From assembly GCA_024741835.1 (NCBI GenBank), contig JAENRP010000348.1, positions 1-45,079 on the forward strand: a DNA stretch of 45,079 nt. Direction: 5' to 3'. Below are positions 34,360 through 45,079 of this stretch, in pieces; position 1 is the stretch's first letter, and each line of letters starts with the position of its first letter. A model generated the notes under the pieces. The model was not told the DNA's origin. It was given only the letters and a program-made list of their open reading frames with translations, and did no database searches. This DNA is from Diplocarpon mali. Lineage: Eukaryota; Ascomycota; Leotiomycetes; Helotiales; Drepanopezizaceae. A program made the translations under genes and the position numbers.

Positions 34360-35771
34360 CAAATAAGAGAATTTTATCACCTAATTACTTAGGTGACTTT
34401 AAGGAAATTGTAAAATTTTTAATTACGCTTAGACAATTAAAGATAGTTCCTCTTAAGGATTTTCAAAAGTTTAAAGCTAAAGCTTTGATTTATCTAATAT
34501 AAGGATGGCAATTATTTAAAAAGAGCGATAACTCATTTCTTATATAGCTCTATTTAAATAATAATAAACTATAAGCTAAGGCTATTTAAAATGTTTATAA
34601 AGAGACTGGCTATTAAGGAGCTAAGTCCACTTACTACTAACTCTTAAGAAAATTCTTTTGAAAAGGCTCTTTCAAAAACTATAAAGCTTTTATAAAGAGT
34701 TGCGTCCTTTATTAGAAATAAAAACCTAGTTATAAGGAAAATCCCTTATTCTTAACCTAGCTATTAGACCTTTTTTATAAAGTCAATCTTAATATTATAT
34801 AAGTACTAATAATTAAAAATAGGATTATATATTTTATTTTAATAAAGGAAGACCTATTAAAATAGCTTAAAGGACGACTTTTAAGATCTGCTAACTTTGA
34901 ATCTATTGCAAAGTTCCTTTAGAAAGATATAGTCTATTACTATAGACTTTTTAGCAGACTAACTATTAATAGAGGCCTTGAAAATAAAGGAGTAGTTAAA
35001 GCTTTTTTGCGAAAATATAATATTAAATAGGTTCAAATCTTAGTATATAATTCGAAAGCTAATAGAGTAATAGAGCGAAGATATTGCGATATTCTTAATA
35101 GGCTATCTAAAGTTACTTATAAAGGATTTAAGAATTAAATAAAACACTTTTATAAAATACTCTTTGCTTATTGAATAATAATTTATAAACCGACTGGAGT
35201 TATACTATTTTTCCTTATTTATAGTAGAAAAGCATAGCTTCCTTTTAAATCCTGATAGCCTATTTAAAGATTATTCGATTATAGTCAAATTTAAAACCGT
35301 TCTAATTTACTAGTAATAAGATGCTAATAACTTGAGCTTTAAGATATAGATATAAAGGAAATCATTTTACAAAAGAAATAATATAGGGAAAAAGCTAAAG
35401 AAGTATAAGCTGCTTTTAAAGTACTTAAAACGCACCCTATTTAAAAAGATGATCTTATTCTAGTTTATAATATTATAAGAAGTATTAATATATTAGCAAA
35501 TACTAAACTTAACTATTAATAGCTTGGCCTATTTAAAGTTAAATCTAAGTAGAAAGAAAAAGGATACTATTCTTTTTAAGAACTTAATAGAATTAATATT
35601 AAAGGGACTTTCGCAGCCAATTGACTAAAACGCTTTTATTAATGTAACTAGACCTTATTCCCTTTAGAAGACGAATTAGAAATTGATATAACCTCCGAAT
35701 CTTCTATAGGAACCGATAGTAATATAAGCAATTTTGAACCCTTAGATAAAGACTAAGATTTTTCCAACTTA

Positions 35772-35794
35772 ACCTATAAGTCGGTCTTATAAGT
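35772..35794. repeat. 23-bp palindrome, end of G pol
   Basis: Reads ACCTATAAGTC/GGTCTTATAAGT and is in the usual phase (T-Y-K-S-V-L-stop-V). Confidence 0.8.
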
Positions 35795-35900
35795 AAAGAA
35801 TATCAAAATACCTAACTAATTGCAACCTTAAGTTATTATTCTTAAAATATCTGAAGAATGTAGATAGGAATATTAAACAATTTCCTAGCTTATTAATTAT

Positions 35901-36188
35901 CCTATCTTCTTATAATCCTTATTTTTATATTTTTAATAAGGTCGCCTCCTTTATTATTTAAGATATAGATCTTTTAAGATCACTTTAATTTCTTGCCTAC
36001 TTTGATTTAATTTGTATTCTTAATATTAACCTTTAATTATAGTATTCCTATTATTTTCCTTAACTAATAAATAAAAAGTCCAATTTCCTTAATATATATA
36101 TAGTAAACCTATTATAGCTTATATGCCCTTTTAATTCTTATACCCTATTGAACTCTCTTATTTATACTTCCTATCTTTTATAAGTAAT
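35901..36188. other. Spacer between pol and ORF3 of G, no gene seen
   Basis: Mirror of 23005-23299. A possible upstream in-frame ATG for ORF3 is at 36123. Confidence 0.5.
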
Positions 36189-36630
36189 ATGCCTTTAAAG
36201 AACTTATAAATGGTTTTATCTATTATAATAAGGGATAAACAAATACTAGTTATAAACTTCTTATAAGATAGCAGAGCTATTGCATTATTAAAGAGCTTCA
36301 AATCGACCTATATAGCCTTAGGAGATATAGAGTAATAAAAACTCCTTTTAGCTTACGCAAATGCTATTAATAACCTTTTAACCTAAGTGGCCCTTGGAAT
36401 TCTCTAATTTAACGACTTTCTAATTAAAGAATTAAGATTAAAGGGAATCTTTAAAGAGGAATTCTTAGCCGACGCAAATTAATATATAACCTTAGCTAAT
36501 ACTTTCAAAACGGACTAAGATAAAAGAGAAGAATCTATTTAACGATTGGATAATTTAGCTATTAATAAAAGAGGACTCCTATTTCGTTTGCGCTTTTTGA
36601 TAAATATTGATTCTAATAATAAAAGATGAG
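36189..36630 (+). pseudogene. ORF3, N-terminal part, interrupted by H (copy G)
   Basis: Plus-strand counterpart of the first ORF3 segment in F, starting at ATG 36189 (M-P-L-K-N-L). It includes A-L-G-D-I-E near 36320, L-I-K-E-L-R-L-K-G near 36435 and the helical D-K-R-E-E-S-I region near 36525. It is broken by TAA/TAG and then cut by H after R-F-L-I-N-I-D-S-N-N-K-R. Its presence behind pol in both gypsy copies shows that the gene is part of the element and not a chance neighbour. Confidence 0.7.
36626..36630. repeat. Target-site duplication ATGAG, left of H
   Basis: Perfect match to 44672-44676, directly abutting the TG end of the LTR. Confidence 0.95.
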
Positions 36631-36929
36631 TGTAGGTTCTATACTGGTAATTGATATTTACGTGAATATAGTTGAGTACTTATTATTAAAAAGAATCTAT
36701 TATAATATCTGTCTATCTTTATATGATTGAGATAGTACCTTTATACTTATAAATGTCCTCTCTCTTATAGTCTCTCCTAGCTATATATAGATATCCTTCT
36801 AAGGTCCTCCAGCTAAATAGCCGTCCGAAATATATACAAAACCCCTTATATTATATATAGTATAGCTATATAAAATAACCCTAGGAACAAGGGCAGGTTG
36901 CCTTTTATATAGGAATCTACGTACTAATA
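36631..36929 (-). repeat. 3' LTR of H (299 bp)
   Basis: Plus-strand ends are TGTAGGTTCT and GTACTAATA. Toward 36929 it is more mutated (CA to TA, TG to TA) than the other LTR, but its first 60 bp retain more TG/CA. Confidence 0.92.
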
Positions 36930-37374
36930 CTAGTAGTACTCTCTTTTAAAAAGACCTTTTTAACTCATATAAGGAAGTATATAGAATAGGTATATAAAGG
37001 AGGTAGATTAGTAGCAAATAATCAAATGGTAATAAAGAATAAAATAGCAAAGACAAATAGCTTAATAGCAAAGGCAAGTATAATAGATAGTAAGGATAGT
37101 ATATAGAAAGTAGAATAGCAAAGATAAAGGCAAATAGCAAAGAGGGAAAGGAAAGGTATTTAAGTGATAGAAGCAATCTAAAGTCTTTATTTAAGCCTTA
37201 TAGTAATGCGATTATAGTCCAGTTGCGTTCTAATAGGTTCGAGACTCTTTATTAAAGAGTTATCTAAAGTTATAATCCATTATAGCTATAAATTATAATA
37301 ATTTATAAAAGGGAAAAGAGGGGCCTTTAAGAAGGTATATATATTAAGCTTCCCTCTTCCTTTAATCTCTTAAT
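36930..37374. other. Purine-rich stretch inside H, no gene
   Basis: Low-complexity A/G-rich sequence with recurring AATAGCAAAG pieces near 37045-37145. It lies between the 3' LTR and the plus-strand frame, so it could be an upstream region for that frame or untranslated sequence of H. The hydrophobic minus-strand open frame at 36946-37176 is a by-product of the pyrimidine bias. Confidence 0.45.
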
Positions 37375-38560
37375 TCCAACTCCCACTTCTTATAAGTAGG
37401 TCGATTCCCCCTCTTACTTCTAAGTTGATTAACTCTATAGTAGATCTTATTTCATATTATCCTATTAATACTATTATTATTATTAATAAGTACTTCAATT
37501 GTTAGCCGACTCCCTTTAATATATATATCGCTAACTTAAATAGTGCTCGAATGCAATCCGGAAGACCTACCTAAGGCGTTTCAAGTGCTTTATATATATT
37601 ATACGTAAGTAATATTAAGAAAGGAGGCTAGTAAGAATAATACTAGCTATATATACGCATTTAATACTCTTACTTTTAAGAAGTATAACTACTATATTAT
37701 ACAGTAGGCAAAGTGTATCTTAGTAAATGCCTTCTAATATCCTCTTACCCTAATAACCTCTAATAGATATCTATTCTAAATACCTATTTAAGCTTAAGAT
37801 AAGTATATCATCCTTTAAGATACTTAAGTTAGTAGCAATATTAAAGCGATCTAAGAGGCGGCCTAAATCCTATCTAAAGAGACTTAGATATAAATCTCTA
37901 TAGTCCTAAAGACTTAAGATACCCTTTAGCTAGCTTAGCTAAATAAAGCTTATGCTCTCTACTATAGTATCGACCTTACGAATACTTAGCAAGCTATATA
38001 TGCCCTTAAATCTATCTAATATTAATAACTAACTATTTATAAGATCTATTGCACGCTATCTAAGGTAGTAATACTACCCTTAAGCATCTTGAAACTTAAG
38101 GCGCCGAGGTGCTCGGCTCCCTTTAGTATATAGAAGGGCTATCCAGCTTAGCTAAGGGCCGCTCTTAGGCTCCTTTTAATAATATCCGCCGCTAAAAAGG
38201 CAAGGGCAGATAAGTGCCTTCTAAGGGCTCTCTAAAGGGTAAGGATCTAGATCTTAGTAATTTAGATAAGCAGAATCTAAAGGAGATCGCAGCCGCTCTT
38301 ACTTAAGTGCAAGCTTAAGAGGAGCGGGCCAACTTGGCCACTGCTTTAGGTAGTAAGGCTTCTAGGCCTTAAGGGTTTAGGGATCTATACCCTAGAAATC
38401 CTAGTGCTTAAAATAGGTACTTATTAAGGGTAGAATCGTTAATAGATCATTATCTTTAATAATATAATAATCGCTACTTTACTATAACCTCCTTCTTAAG
38501 TACTGCTTAAGTGATAAAAAAAATGCAAGTACGCGCAGGTAAGTAAGAAAAGATAAAAGA
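37375..38560 (+). pseudogene. Antisense frame inside H, unknown product, broken
   Basis: A single plus-strand frame of about 395 codons interrupted almost only by TAA/TAG, running opposite to H and tail to tail with its pol. Readable blocks are S-A-R-M-Q-S-G-R near 37535, Y-Y-T-V-G-K near 37695, R-P-Y-E-Y-L near 37975, G-A-E-V-L-G-S-L near 38105, and an Ala/Glu-rich helical part with K-E-I-A-A-A-L-T near 38285. The 38090-38350 part is visibly richer in G+C than its neighbours. I recognise no domain. It could be an accessory antisense gene of this Copia lineage, or a fragment of another element captured by it. Confidence 0.5.
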
Positions 38561-38619
38561 AGGTAATAATAACAAGTATAAGCAAGAAAAGATAAAAAGA
38601 AGGTAGTAATAGCAAGTGT
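38541..38619. repeat. Tandem duplication of about 40 bp
   Basis: Two adjacent copies containing AAGAAAAGATAAAAGAAGGT, differing at a few places, at the end of the antisense frame. Confidence 0.8.
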
Positions 38620-38699
38620 ATAAATATATCTTATAGTAAAAATAAAAAATAAAAAAATTGCTAATAGCTTATAATTAAAAATATCAGATATTATTAATC

Positions 38700-41600
38700 T
38701 AGGACCTTTTTAGGTCTAATTATACCTTAATAGGCCTTTATACTTATCCCTCCTTCTTAATAGTTATCGAATTAGTATCTACCAGTTGCTAAAGGGCCTG
38801 ATTTAAATTGGCTTTTATTATAGTATCGGCAGGGTTGCTAGCGCCGTCGATCTAATATATCTTTATAAGCTCCCTATTCTTATACGATTATCGAATAGCT
38901 ATTATATTAATTATCAATCGCTTTTCCTTTATAGTGCCTAATTTGATAATATACTTATATAAGGAGAGGGAATCTGTATATATAATAGTAAGGAGGCAGG
39001 GTAGACTTAGCTTAGCTATTACCATATCGATTATTATAGCTATAGAAACCAGTATATCAATACCTACTACTATAGCATATAGTTCAAAGGCTAGTATAGC
39101 TCTTATTACTCTCTTACACTTCGTCGAGCTATAGTATAAAATATTACCTTTTAAAGTAAACTGCGATTCTCCTTCCTCTTTAGTAGCTAGTATAATAATA
39201 TAGCCGATCTGCAAGCTTAAATCCTTATTATTAGCAAAAGATCTATTGATAAATGCAAATAGCTTAGCGTTCTGCAAATTAATAGCAAGGTAGGTCAGGC
39301 CTCTTTTAAGGTTATTTCAGATCTATTTAAGTCGCTTATTCAAATTCTCCGCATCTTAAACTATTAGATCCTAGTATTAAGCTATAGCTAATAAATTGAA
39401 GAAAGCTTCTAGCTAGCAGATCGTAGCTAAATAAGCTCCTCTTACTCTCTACTCTAGGTATTATTACTTATAGCCCTCTTAAGAAGTATCTAGTTCCAGC
39501 CTTTAGCCTTGGCCCTTTTATTATATATATATTATATCCTCTTCCTAGGAAATAATATACCTATTAAAAGCTAGTGATTTAGTGCTCAATAGGTATTATA
39601 TTAGCTTTATAAAGAATCCTACCCTTTTAATCTTATCCTCTTCCTTTTTTAAGAAGTCTACTTCTCTAAGTATTAAAGTATCATCTATTTATATTCCTAC
39701 TATATTAAAAAAGGGAGAATTGCTTAAGATTAATAATAGACAAGGGTCATAAGTTAAGTTAGCTATATCAAGATTGCTGCGATAGTACTTATAATAGGTA
39801 CTAAACTAATGATTTCCTAATTTAGGAATGCTATAAAGCGGCAGTACTACTTTAAAGACTATACCTATAAAGAACAGCTTAGCGATATCTTATAAGAGAA
39901 ATATAAATTTATCGTATAATAGCTTTAAAGCTGCTTAGGTATACGCTTATATAATATCCCGTAGGCCGAGAATGCCCTTCTTGCCTTATTCTTTAAAGTG
40001 TTCCCAGACTGATGTTAAAAGGTATACTAAAAGGCGTTAGCTTACTTATTAGATTGTTAGAGATTAGGTAATTATACCTTCCTCCTTCTTACTAGTATCG
40101 TTCTAGGCCTATATAACTAGGCGTGATTTTTTAAATAGGTGATCTATCTCCTTCCCCTTTATCTTATTAATCATTTTTGATTTAAAGATCCTTTTACCTT
40201 TTATAGCAGGGTCATTTTTATTTATTAATACAAATACCTCCTTATTTATTAGCCTTTGGTACTCCTTTAAGTGAGATTGCTAAAAAGGGCACTTAAAAGT
40301 AGTAATCTTACCTTCTACCTATAGCTTTTGCAATAGTTCCTAGTCCCTATTCTCCTTCTCTATCAGGAATACCTCCGATTTAGCTATATATAGTTTATCA
40401 TCTACTCTAAAGGATATCTATATCTTAGTATTATAGTTATTATTAATTGTAGAAAGGCTGGAAATAGGCTTAATAAAGGGAACCTTTACTCTTGGTAATT
40501 ACTTATAGCTATTAAGTTGTAGCTTAGCTAAGCGAGAGGGCTCTACTTCTTTATTAACGTTAATTGCGTTCTACTCCCTTTTAATAGTCGTTCGATCCTT
40601 AGGTTCAGTTCCTTTGGTTTCCTTTAAGCAGTTTTCTTTATTATTGATTTTAAACAAACGTATACTTATCAATCTAAAGTGCCTTATTCTACCGCCGATA
40701 TCAATTATATAGGTTTCGTTCTTTAAGCCTAAGAACTCAAATGGGCCTATTTATCCTCCCTTCTCCTAATATACTAATACTAGGTCTTTTAGCCTTAAAT
40801 CATAGATATAAGTGGTTCTAAGGCCATTCCTTATACCTAAAGCGTTATTAATCTTACAAATAGTATAGATCTTCCTCACTTCCTTTATAGCCTTTTTAAT
40901 TATTACTACCCTCTATTCTACTAATAGATTTAATAGATCCAGTTCAATTAGCCTTAAATATGCCTTAAAAACAAGTAAGGTAGGAATCATCTCGTTAGGC
41001 CCTACTATATTATTAACTGCTTTAATAGCCATTTGCAGCCTCTTATTATCGCTTAATCAAAGGTATTTAGCTATCATTATCTTAAAGGCATATCTTAAAG
41101 GGCGATAATACTATTCGACCTTGCTAATAGAGTAGTGCGCCTTTATAAGAACTAGCTTAAAGATTATTCTTATAGATCTTAAAGAGCTTTTGAACTCTAC
41201 TGAGTTAAAGTTAGTACTATAGTTATATATTATAAAATTAAGAGGTCTAATATATATATTTAGCTAAGCTAATTTGAGGGCTCGAAATACTGCGTCGGCC
41301 GAATGTGCTCCTATTCCCTTCTATAAGAACCTTACAGCTCTAAATCCCATTACTTTATTAACTATATAAAGGGCGTTCCTTTTACTAAACTAAGCAATAT
41401 CGATATATATAATATAATTGAAGTCGATATTATCTTATAGCTTAAATTGGAATCTATAAGGGGCGTTAGCGTAGAGTTGATAATATCGGCATATTTCCCT
41501 TACTCTTATTATAATATTAAAGTCTATATTATAACCAACCTAGTTTAAAAGGTATTTAAAGCATTTTACTAAAGGATATCCAAATCTTTTATATAGCCTT

Positions 41601-42100
41601 TAGATCTCTATTTCTATTAAATGGTATATATTAATTATACCTTTTGAAGTTATTAAAAGTTGCTCTATTATATTAAGTAAGAGCTATAGGTGCCTATGTT
41701 TTCTAATAATTAAGTATTTCTCCTTACTAATTATAAGCAAATTGCGCAGATTATTATATTTAGCTCCTATTTTATCGAGTTGTTATAAGTAGATTAAAAA
41801 TAGTATATCTGCCTTTACAATTAAGAACTCGATAGGGCCTGCTAGTATTCGAATAGTTGTCTTACTAATTACATTTCGCAAACCTACCTTAAAGGTAATT
41901 TTATGCTTTTCAGCGCTAAGTAGAGCTAGAATTACGTCTTATATATTTTATAAGACTTTAAATTAGTTGATTCCTTTTACATTTTTATTTAAAGTACTTA
42001 TATCGATTAGGAATCCTTAAAAGAATTAATCTATCTATTAGGTTGTAAACGCTTTAGGGTCCGTTTGTATAGGTTTATTAACCCTTATTATTAAAAGGTA
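38700..42100 (-). pseudogene. Copia pol (protease, integrase, RT, RNase H), broken (element H)
   Basis: Minus-strand order: protease-like G-I-N-Q-F...D-V-I-L-A near 41950. A pre-integrase block follows (R-F-G-Y-P-L-V-K near 41580, with Tyr in place of a zinc-binding His). Integrase core is near 41420-41150, with Y-I-D-I-A and an F-I-I-Y-N-Y-S segment where an Asp is likely lost. The integrase tail has K-K-A-I-K-E-V-R-K and F-R-L. Reverse transcriptase spans about 40180-39400, with an intact catalytic D-D in I-D-D-T-L-I-L (39680-39685). RNase H is at 38800-39290, with S-F-A-N-N-K-D-L-S-L-Q-I-G-Y, S-S-T-K-C-K-R-V, E-L-Y-A and Y-T-D-S-L-S-L. The last block contains an uninterrupted 129-codon frame (38888-39277). 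Other parts carry TAA/TAG breaks. Confidence 0.88.
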
Positions 42101-44250
42101 TTTAGCCTTTTGCTTTTCAAGCTGGTTAAGCATAGTTCTTGAGTTATATTCCCTTTTAAAAGCTAGGAATACTATAGTAAAGTTGATATCACTATCCTTA
42201 GGGTCGCTAATTGCTTAGTCCTCCTCTTTTAAAGAGGTTTCCTATTTATCCTTATTAGTCCTATTGCCTTTCGAATATGCTCTATTGTCTTCTTAAGCTA
42301 AGTATACCTTATATATTTTATCCGTTAGCTTATACCCTTCGGCTCATCGGCTTACTATATAGCGAGACTTCTAGGCGACTCTTTCTTCTTCTAAGTGCTT
42401 ACTACTATAGTAGTCCTTTTTCTAATATATAATGCACTCTATATAGCCTAGTTTTAATTAGAAGGTTATTCCTCTCTTATTACCTTAGGCAAACTTTATC
42501 TTTCTATTTGAAAAGTGCGCTATAGATTGCCTTTGCTCCTTAACTAAATAATATTAGGGTCTATTAGTAGCTGAACTAAGGTACTAGGGTTTAGATAGTC
42601 CGTTCTAGGCAACTACTCTTACGCAAGCCTATAAGCTATCTAATAGGGCTAGGAATATCGCTAATAATTTAAAAAGTACCATTTAGAATAGCTGATTCTT
42701 AAAAACACCTTATATAAGCCTATCTTTAATCGATCGATTATTCCTTATACTAGCATATAGGCCTAATTGTAAGTTTTACAACTCCTTAGTATAATTCTTA
42801 AGTTAGGTCAGGATCGGTTTCCCCTTTTAATAATCCTCTTATTAGAATAGGTTAAATATCAGCCGAAACCACCTCTTTAAGAATCTGCTACTTCTCTTTT
42901 TAGTCTTGTAATTGGCCCGAATGGCCTCTACTAGCTTAGCAAACTTAAAGTTCTTATTTTATAAGTACTAATAGTAGTATATTAAGGCCAAGTCTTATAG
43001 CATAAATAAAAAGGCTCTATACTATATGCTCTAGTCTACTAAGGCTCTTTAGCATAAATCGGCGAATATATAAAGCTTTTTATTAAAGTAATCTTTCCTA
43101 CTTAAGTACTAAGTCTCTTTAATATATATCTTACTCAAATTTACAAAGGTTTTAGCTTAATCCAAAGTCAAAGGTTCCATAATATACTAGGATAGTTAAG
43201 CGTCGCTTTAGTTAAGGTCTAAAAGCGCTCCTAAACCCCTCCCTATAGTAAAGGGTAATAACAATCTATCTCTCAATTGGATTAGCAGTATCAGTATCGG
43301 ATTCAGGATCTCTAGGTATTATATAACTAAGGTTCGTCTTAACTAAGGTTAATAAGGTATTCTTTTAAAGTTGTATCATTCAGTTATTTATCTTAAAGTA
43401 TCCGCTTTATATAAGTTATCTTATAAAGTATTATTATTATATTTAAAGTATCCTTGCTAAAGCGAGTCTTAGTATAATATCTTCTATTTAGTTATAGTAA
43501 CCCTCTAAGCGGGTGGCTCGCTTATTCGTATAGATTTAGCAAATTCTGAAGTAGACCTTATTCTATATCTTAGAGATTATGCTATAACTAAGTTTAGTAC
43601 TTCTTAAGTCTATAACTCTAGCTAATCTTTTAGCCACTTGTTTCCTTCTTAATATACTATATCGAAAAGTACTTAGCTGATCAAAACGCCTTTCTTACGC
43701 TAAATGTATACTCTATAATACCGAAGGTTATCCCTTAAGCGTCGTCGAACGTCCTTATCTAGCGATTTAAAGTCGCTAACTATCTAATCTTAGAACTCCT
43801 CTTAAAAGTCCTTAATAAGGTATAACCCTCTCCTTTTGCTATTTTATAATATCTTTCGGAAGTTCTCTATATATAAGTCTTTTAATCTAAGGGCCTCTTT
43901 ACTAAGTTGATCCTCTTAAGATCTTATATCCCTTTTAAAGTCCCTTAGCGTTTAAGGTTGCTTTAGATTAAGCGGTATTAATAGTCCTCCCTCGGTCATT
44001 TCTTAATATTATCCAGATATTGCTCTACGCCCTAATAGGGTCTAAAAGAAGTCTAATATAATTGTATTTTACGTATCATTACGCTATTATCTAATTATAG
44101 TTAAGATACTAATTACACTCCAGTTTTACCCTAATTGTAATATATAATAAAACGTAAGTAAAAGAGGATAGTATCTACCTTTAAAGTAATAACTCTAGCT
44201 AAATTCGCGTACCTTTTGCCTTTTTCCCTCTAGTGGTAATTGATATTACT
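42101..44250 (-). pseudogene. Copia gag region, broken (element H)
   Basis: One minus-strand frame begins at ATG 43180 (M-E-P-L-T-L-D) and runs through a gag-like helical region (Y-F-N-K-K-L-Y, K-F-A-K-L-V-E-A-I-R) toward protease. A second frame upstream (about 43200-44250), with K-Q-V-A-K-R-L-A-R-V and A-R-L-E-G-Y-Y-like pieces, has few stops too. Either an indel separates the two, or the upstream frame is leader that is open by chance. No zinc knuckle with all its Cys is visible. Confidence 0.6.
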
Positions 44251-44372
44251 TTATACATTTGGGTTAGTATTTAAGATAAGCTGGAAATACAATCAAGTAC
44301 TCTTTAAATTAAGAAAGAATTCTTTAATTTAATAACCTTACTATCTATAGTAAAGGTACTACTACTAATTAG

Positions 44373-44671
44373 TATAAGTTCTATACTAGTAATCGATATT
44401 TATATAAATATAGTTAAGTACTTATTATTAAAAAGAATCTATTATAATATCTATCTATCTTTATATAACTAAGATAGTACCTTTATACTTATAAATGTCC
44501 TCCCTCTTATAGTCCCTCCTAACCGCATATAGATATCCTTCTAAGGTCCTCCGGCTAAATAGCTATCTGAAATATATACAAAACCCCTTATATCGCATAT
44601 GGTATAGCTGTATGGGATGACCCCAGGAACAAGGGCAGGTTGCCTCTTGCACAGGAATCTGCGTACCAATA
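44373..44671 (-). repeat. 5' LTR of H (299 bp)
   Basis: The part from 44570 to 44671 keeps many CA/TG dinucleotides (for example GGGATGACCCCAGG), whereas the corresponding part of the 3' LTR reads GGAATAACCCTAGG-like. Confidence 0.92.
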
Positions 44672-44676
44672 ATGAG
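44672..44676. repeat. Target-site duplication ATGAG, right of H
   Basis: Second copy of the duplication at 36626-36630. G resumes at 44677. Confidence 0.95.
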
Positions 44677-45079
44677 TATTATTAAAAATTCTTAAGGAAA
44701 ACACTCCTACTATTAAAGCTATTCAGATTCTTAATTTCTTTATTATTTAAAAAGGAATAGTAAAATTCTAAGGCAATCGAATTCGCAGTTATAGATTTGT
44801 AAGCCTATTTAATGCAATACTTATAGCAGTTGATAGGGCTATAAAAAGATCAAACTAAACTATAGATATTATCCTACTTAATAGTACTATTATTAATATA
44901 CTAAGGCTCTGCGCTTCTACTTATAGTTTGCTTATTTTAAAAGAGAATTAGACTCTTATACTAAGGTTTAGATAAGATTTCTTTAATAATAAAGAAGGGA
45001 ATTAGTTATTTATAATTAAGCCTGCCTTAAAATTTGCTTCTTAGCTTAAAGATATAATAAGTATTAAACTATATGATTT
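44677..45079 (+). pseudogene. ORF3, continued after H, cut by window edge (copy G)
   Basis: The frame resumes as V/L-L-K-I-L-K-E-N-T-P, matching F near 22555, and continues through A-I-Q-I-L-N-F-F, N-R-I-R-S-Y-R-F and F-N-N-K-E-G-N. It has only a few TAG/TAA breaks. It ends at the edge just before the site that holds a palindrome in F (22136). Confidence 0.7.

Larger units (their letters stand above)
30833..35900 (+). pseudogene. Ty3/gypsy pol (protease, RT, RNase H, integrase), broken (copy G)
   Basis: Plus-strand frame with a protease-like segment at 31680-32100: K-A-L-I-N-Y-S-L-E-V-N-A-I, where N-Y-S is probably from D-S-G/S, and I-L-L-R-M-P-F. Reverse transcriptase spans about 32880-33700: L-I-I-K-K-E-K-G-T-Y, and the catalytic motif at 33375-33386 reading Y-I-D-N (second Asp codon GAT now AAT). 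RNase H is at about 33840-34230, with E-Y-K-G-A-L-K-A-I. Integrase is at about 34500-35640, with a partly preserved zinc region and K-P-T-G-V near 35190. The acidic tail after 35650 contains the palindrome at 35772. Breaks are TAA/TAG. It matches F throughout. Confidence 0.85.
30827..36630 (+). mobile_element. Gypsy-family copy G, segment 2 (pol, start of ORF3)
   Basis: Continuation of G after the F insertion: pol, a short spacer and the first 147 codons of ORF3, ending at the ATGAG duplication of H. It forms the right arm of an inverted repeat of more than 5 kb with F (about 22550-28390). Confidence 0.85.
36631..44671 (-). mobile_element. Complete Copia element H (family 3), 8.04 kb
   Basis: Both LTRs are 299 bp with a 5-bp duplication. 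On the minus strand: 5' LTR, leader, gag, protease, integrase, reverse transcriptase, RNase H, then about 1.8 kb with an oppositely oriented frame, 3' LTR. Integrase before reverse transcriptase fixes it as Ty1/Copia. It is inserted in ORF3 of G. Confidence 0.92.
44672..45079 (+). mobile_element. Gypsy-family copy G, segment 3 (ORF3 continued)
   Basis: Inverted match to about 22170-22570 of F. It is cut by the window edge. Confidence 0.85.

Noticed and set aside
36946..37176. Hydrophobic 76-residue minus-strand frame inside H
   Set aside because: Same composition artefact, from the purine-rich plus strand.
38934..39134. 66-codon plus-strand frame
   Set aside because: Shadow of the RNase H frame of H on the other strand.

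Overview
The window looks like repeat-rich, gene-poor DNA from a filamentous ascomycete (Pezizomycotina). It is strongly AT-rich. TA dinucleotides are everywhere, while CA and TG are visibly scarce. Almost every stop that breaks a recognisable reading frame is TAA or TAG where family relatives would have Gln or Trp codons. That is the signature expected of repeat-induced point mutation (RIP). I found no intact cellular gene, tRNA, rRNA or CRISPR. Essentially the whole 45 kb is dead LTR retrotransposons inserted into one another, plus one 100-base assembly gap (15545-15644).

Layout, left to right. A (1-2055, minus strand) is the 5' part of a Ty1/Copia element (family 1) that runs off the left edge. 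It sits in the reverse transcriptase of B (2056-6550, minus), another family-1 copy. B sits in C (6551-10724, minus), a Copia family-2 copy. C sits in the gag of E (10725-12659, plus), another family-2 copy. E is cut in its integrase at 12660 by a plus-strand Ty3/gypsy copy that I call G (12660-15129, 30827-36630, 44672-45079 and beyond the right edge). G is split at its gag/pol junction by F (15130-30826, minus), a copy of the same gypsy family, flanked by the 6-bp duplication TAATAT. G is split a second time by H (36631-44671, minus), a complete Copia element (family 3) with two 299-bp LTRs and the 5-bp duplication ATGAG.

Two things stand out. First, the gypsy family (G and F) carries an extra large gene downstream of pol (ORF3, about 1,100 codons). 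F carries a second, paralogous one (ORF4) behind it, so F is 15.7 kb between its LTRs. I do not recognise the ORF3/ORF4 family. Second, a 23-bp imperfect palindrome (ACTCGCAGGCC...GGCCTGCGAGT and decayed forms) occurs about 30 times in unrelated elements. It is often read through in the same frame as an octapeptide like T-x-x-P-G-L-R-V. In B it is expanded into an 11-copy array whose spacings are all multiples of three.

All genes listed are pseudogenes. Their edges are approximate unless an LTR, a target-site duplication or a homologous copy fixes them. Family assignments come from reading translations by eye; no database search was run.
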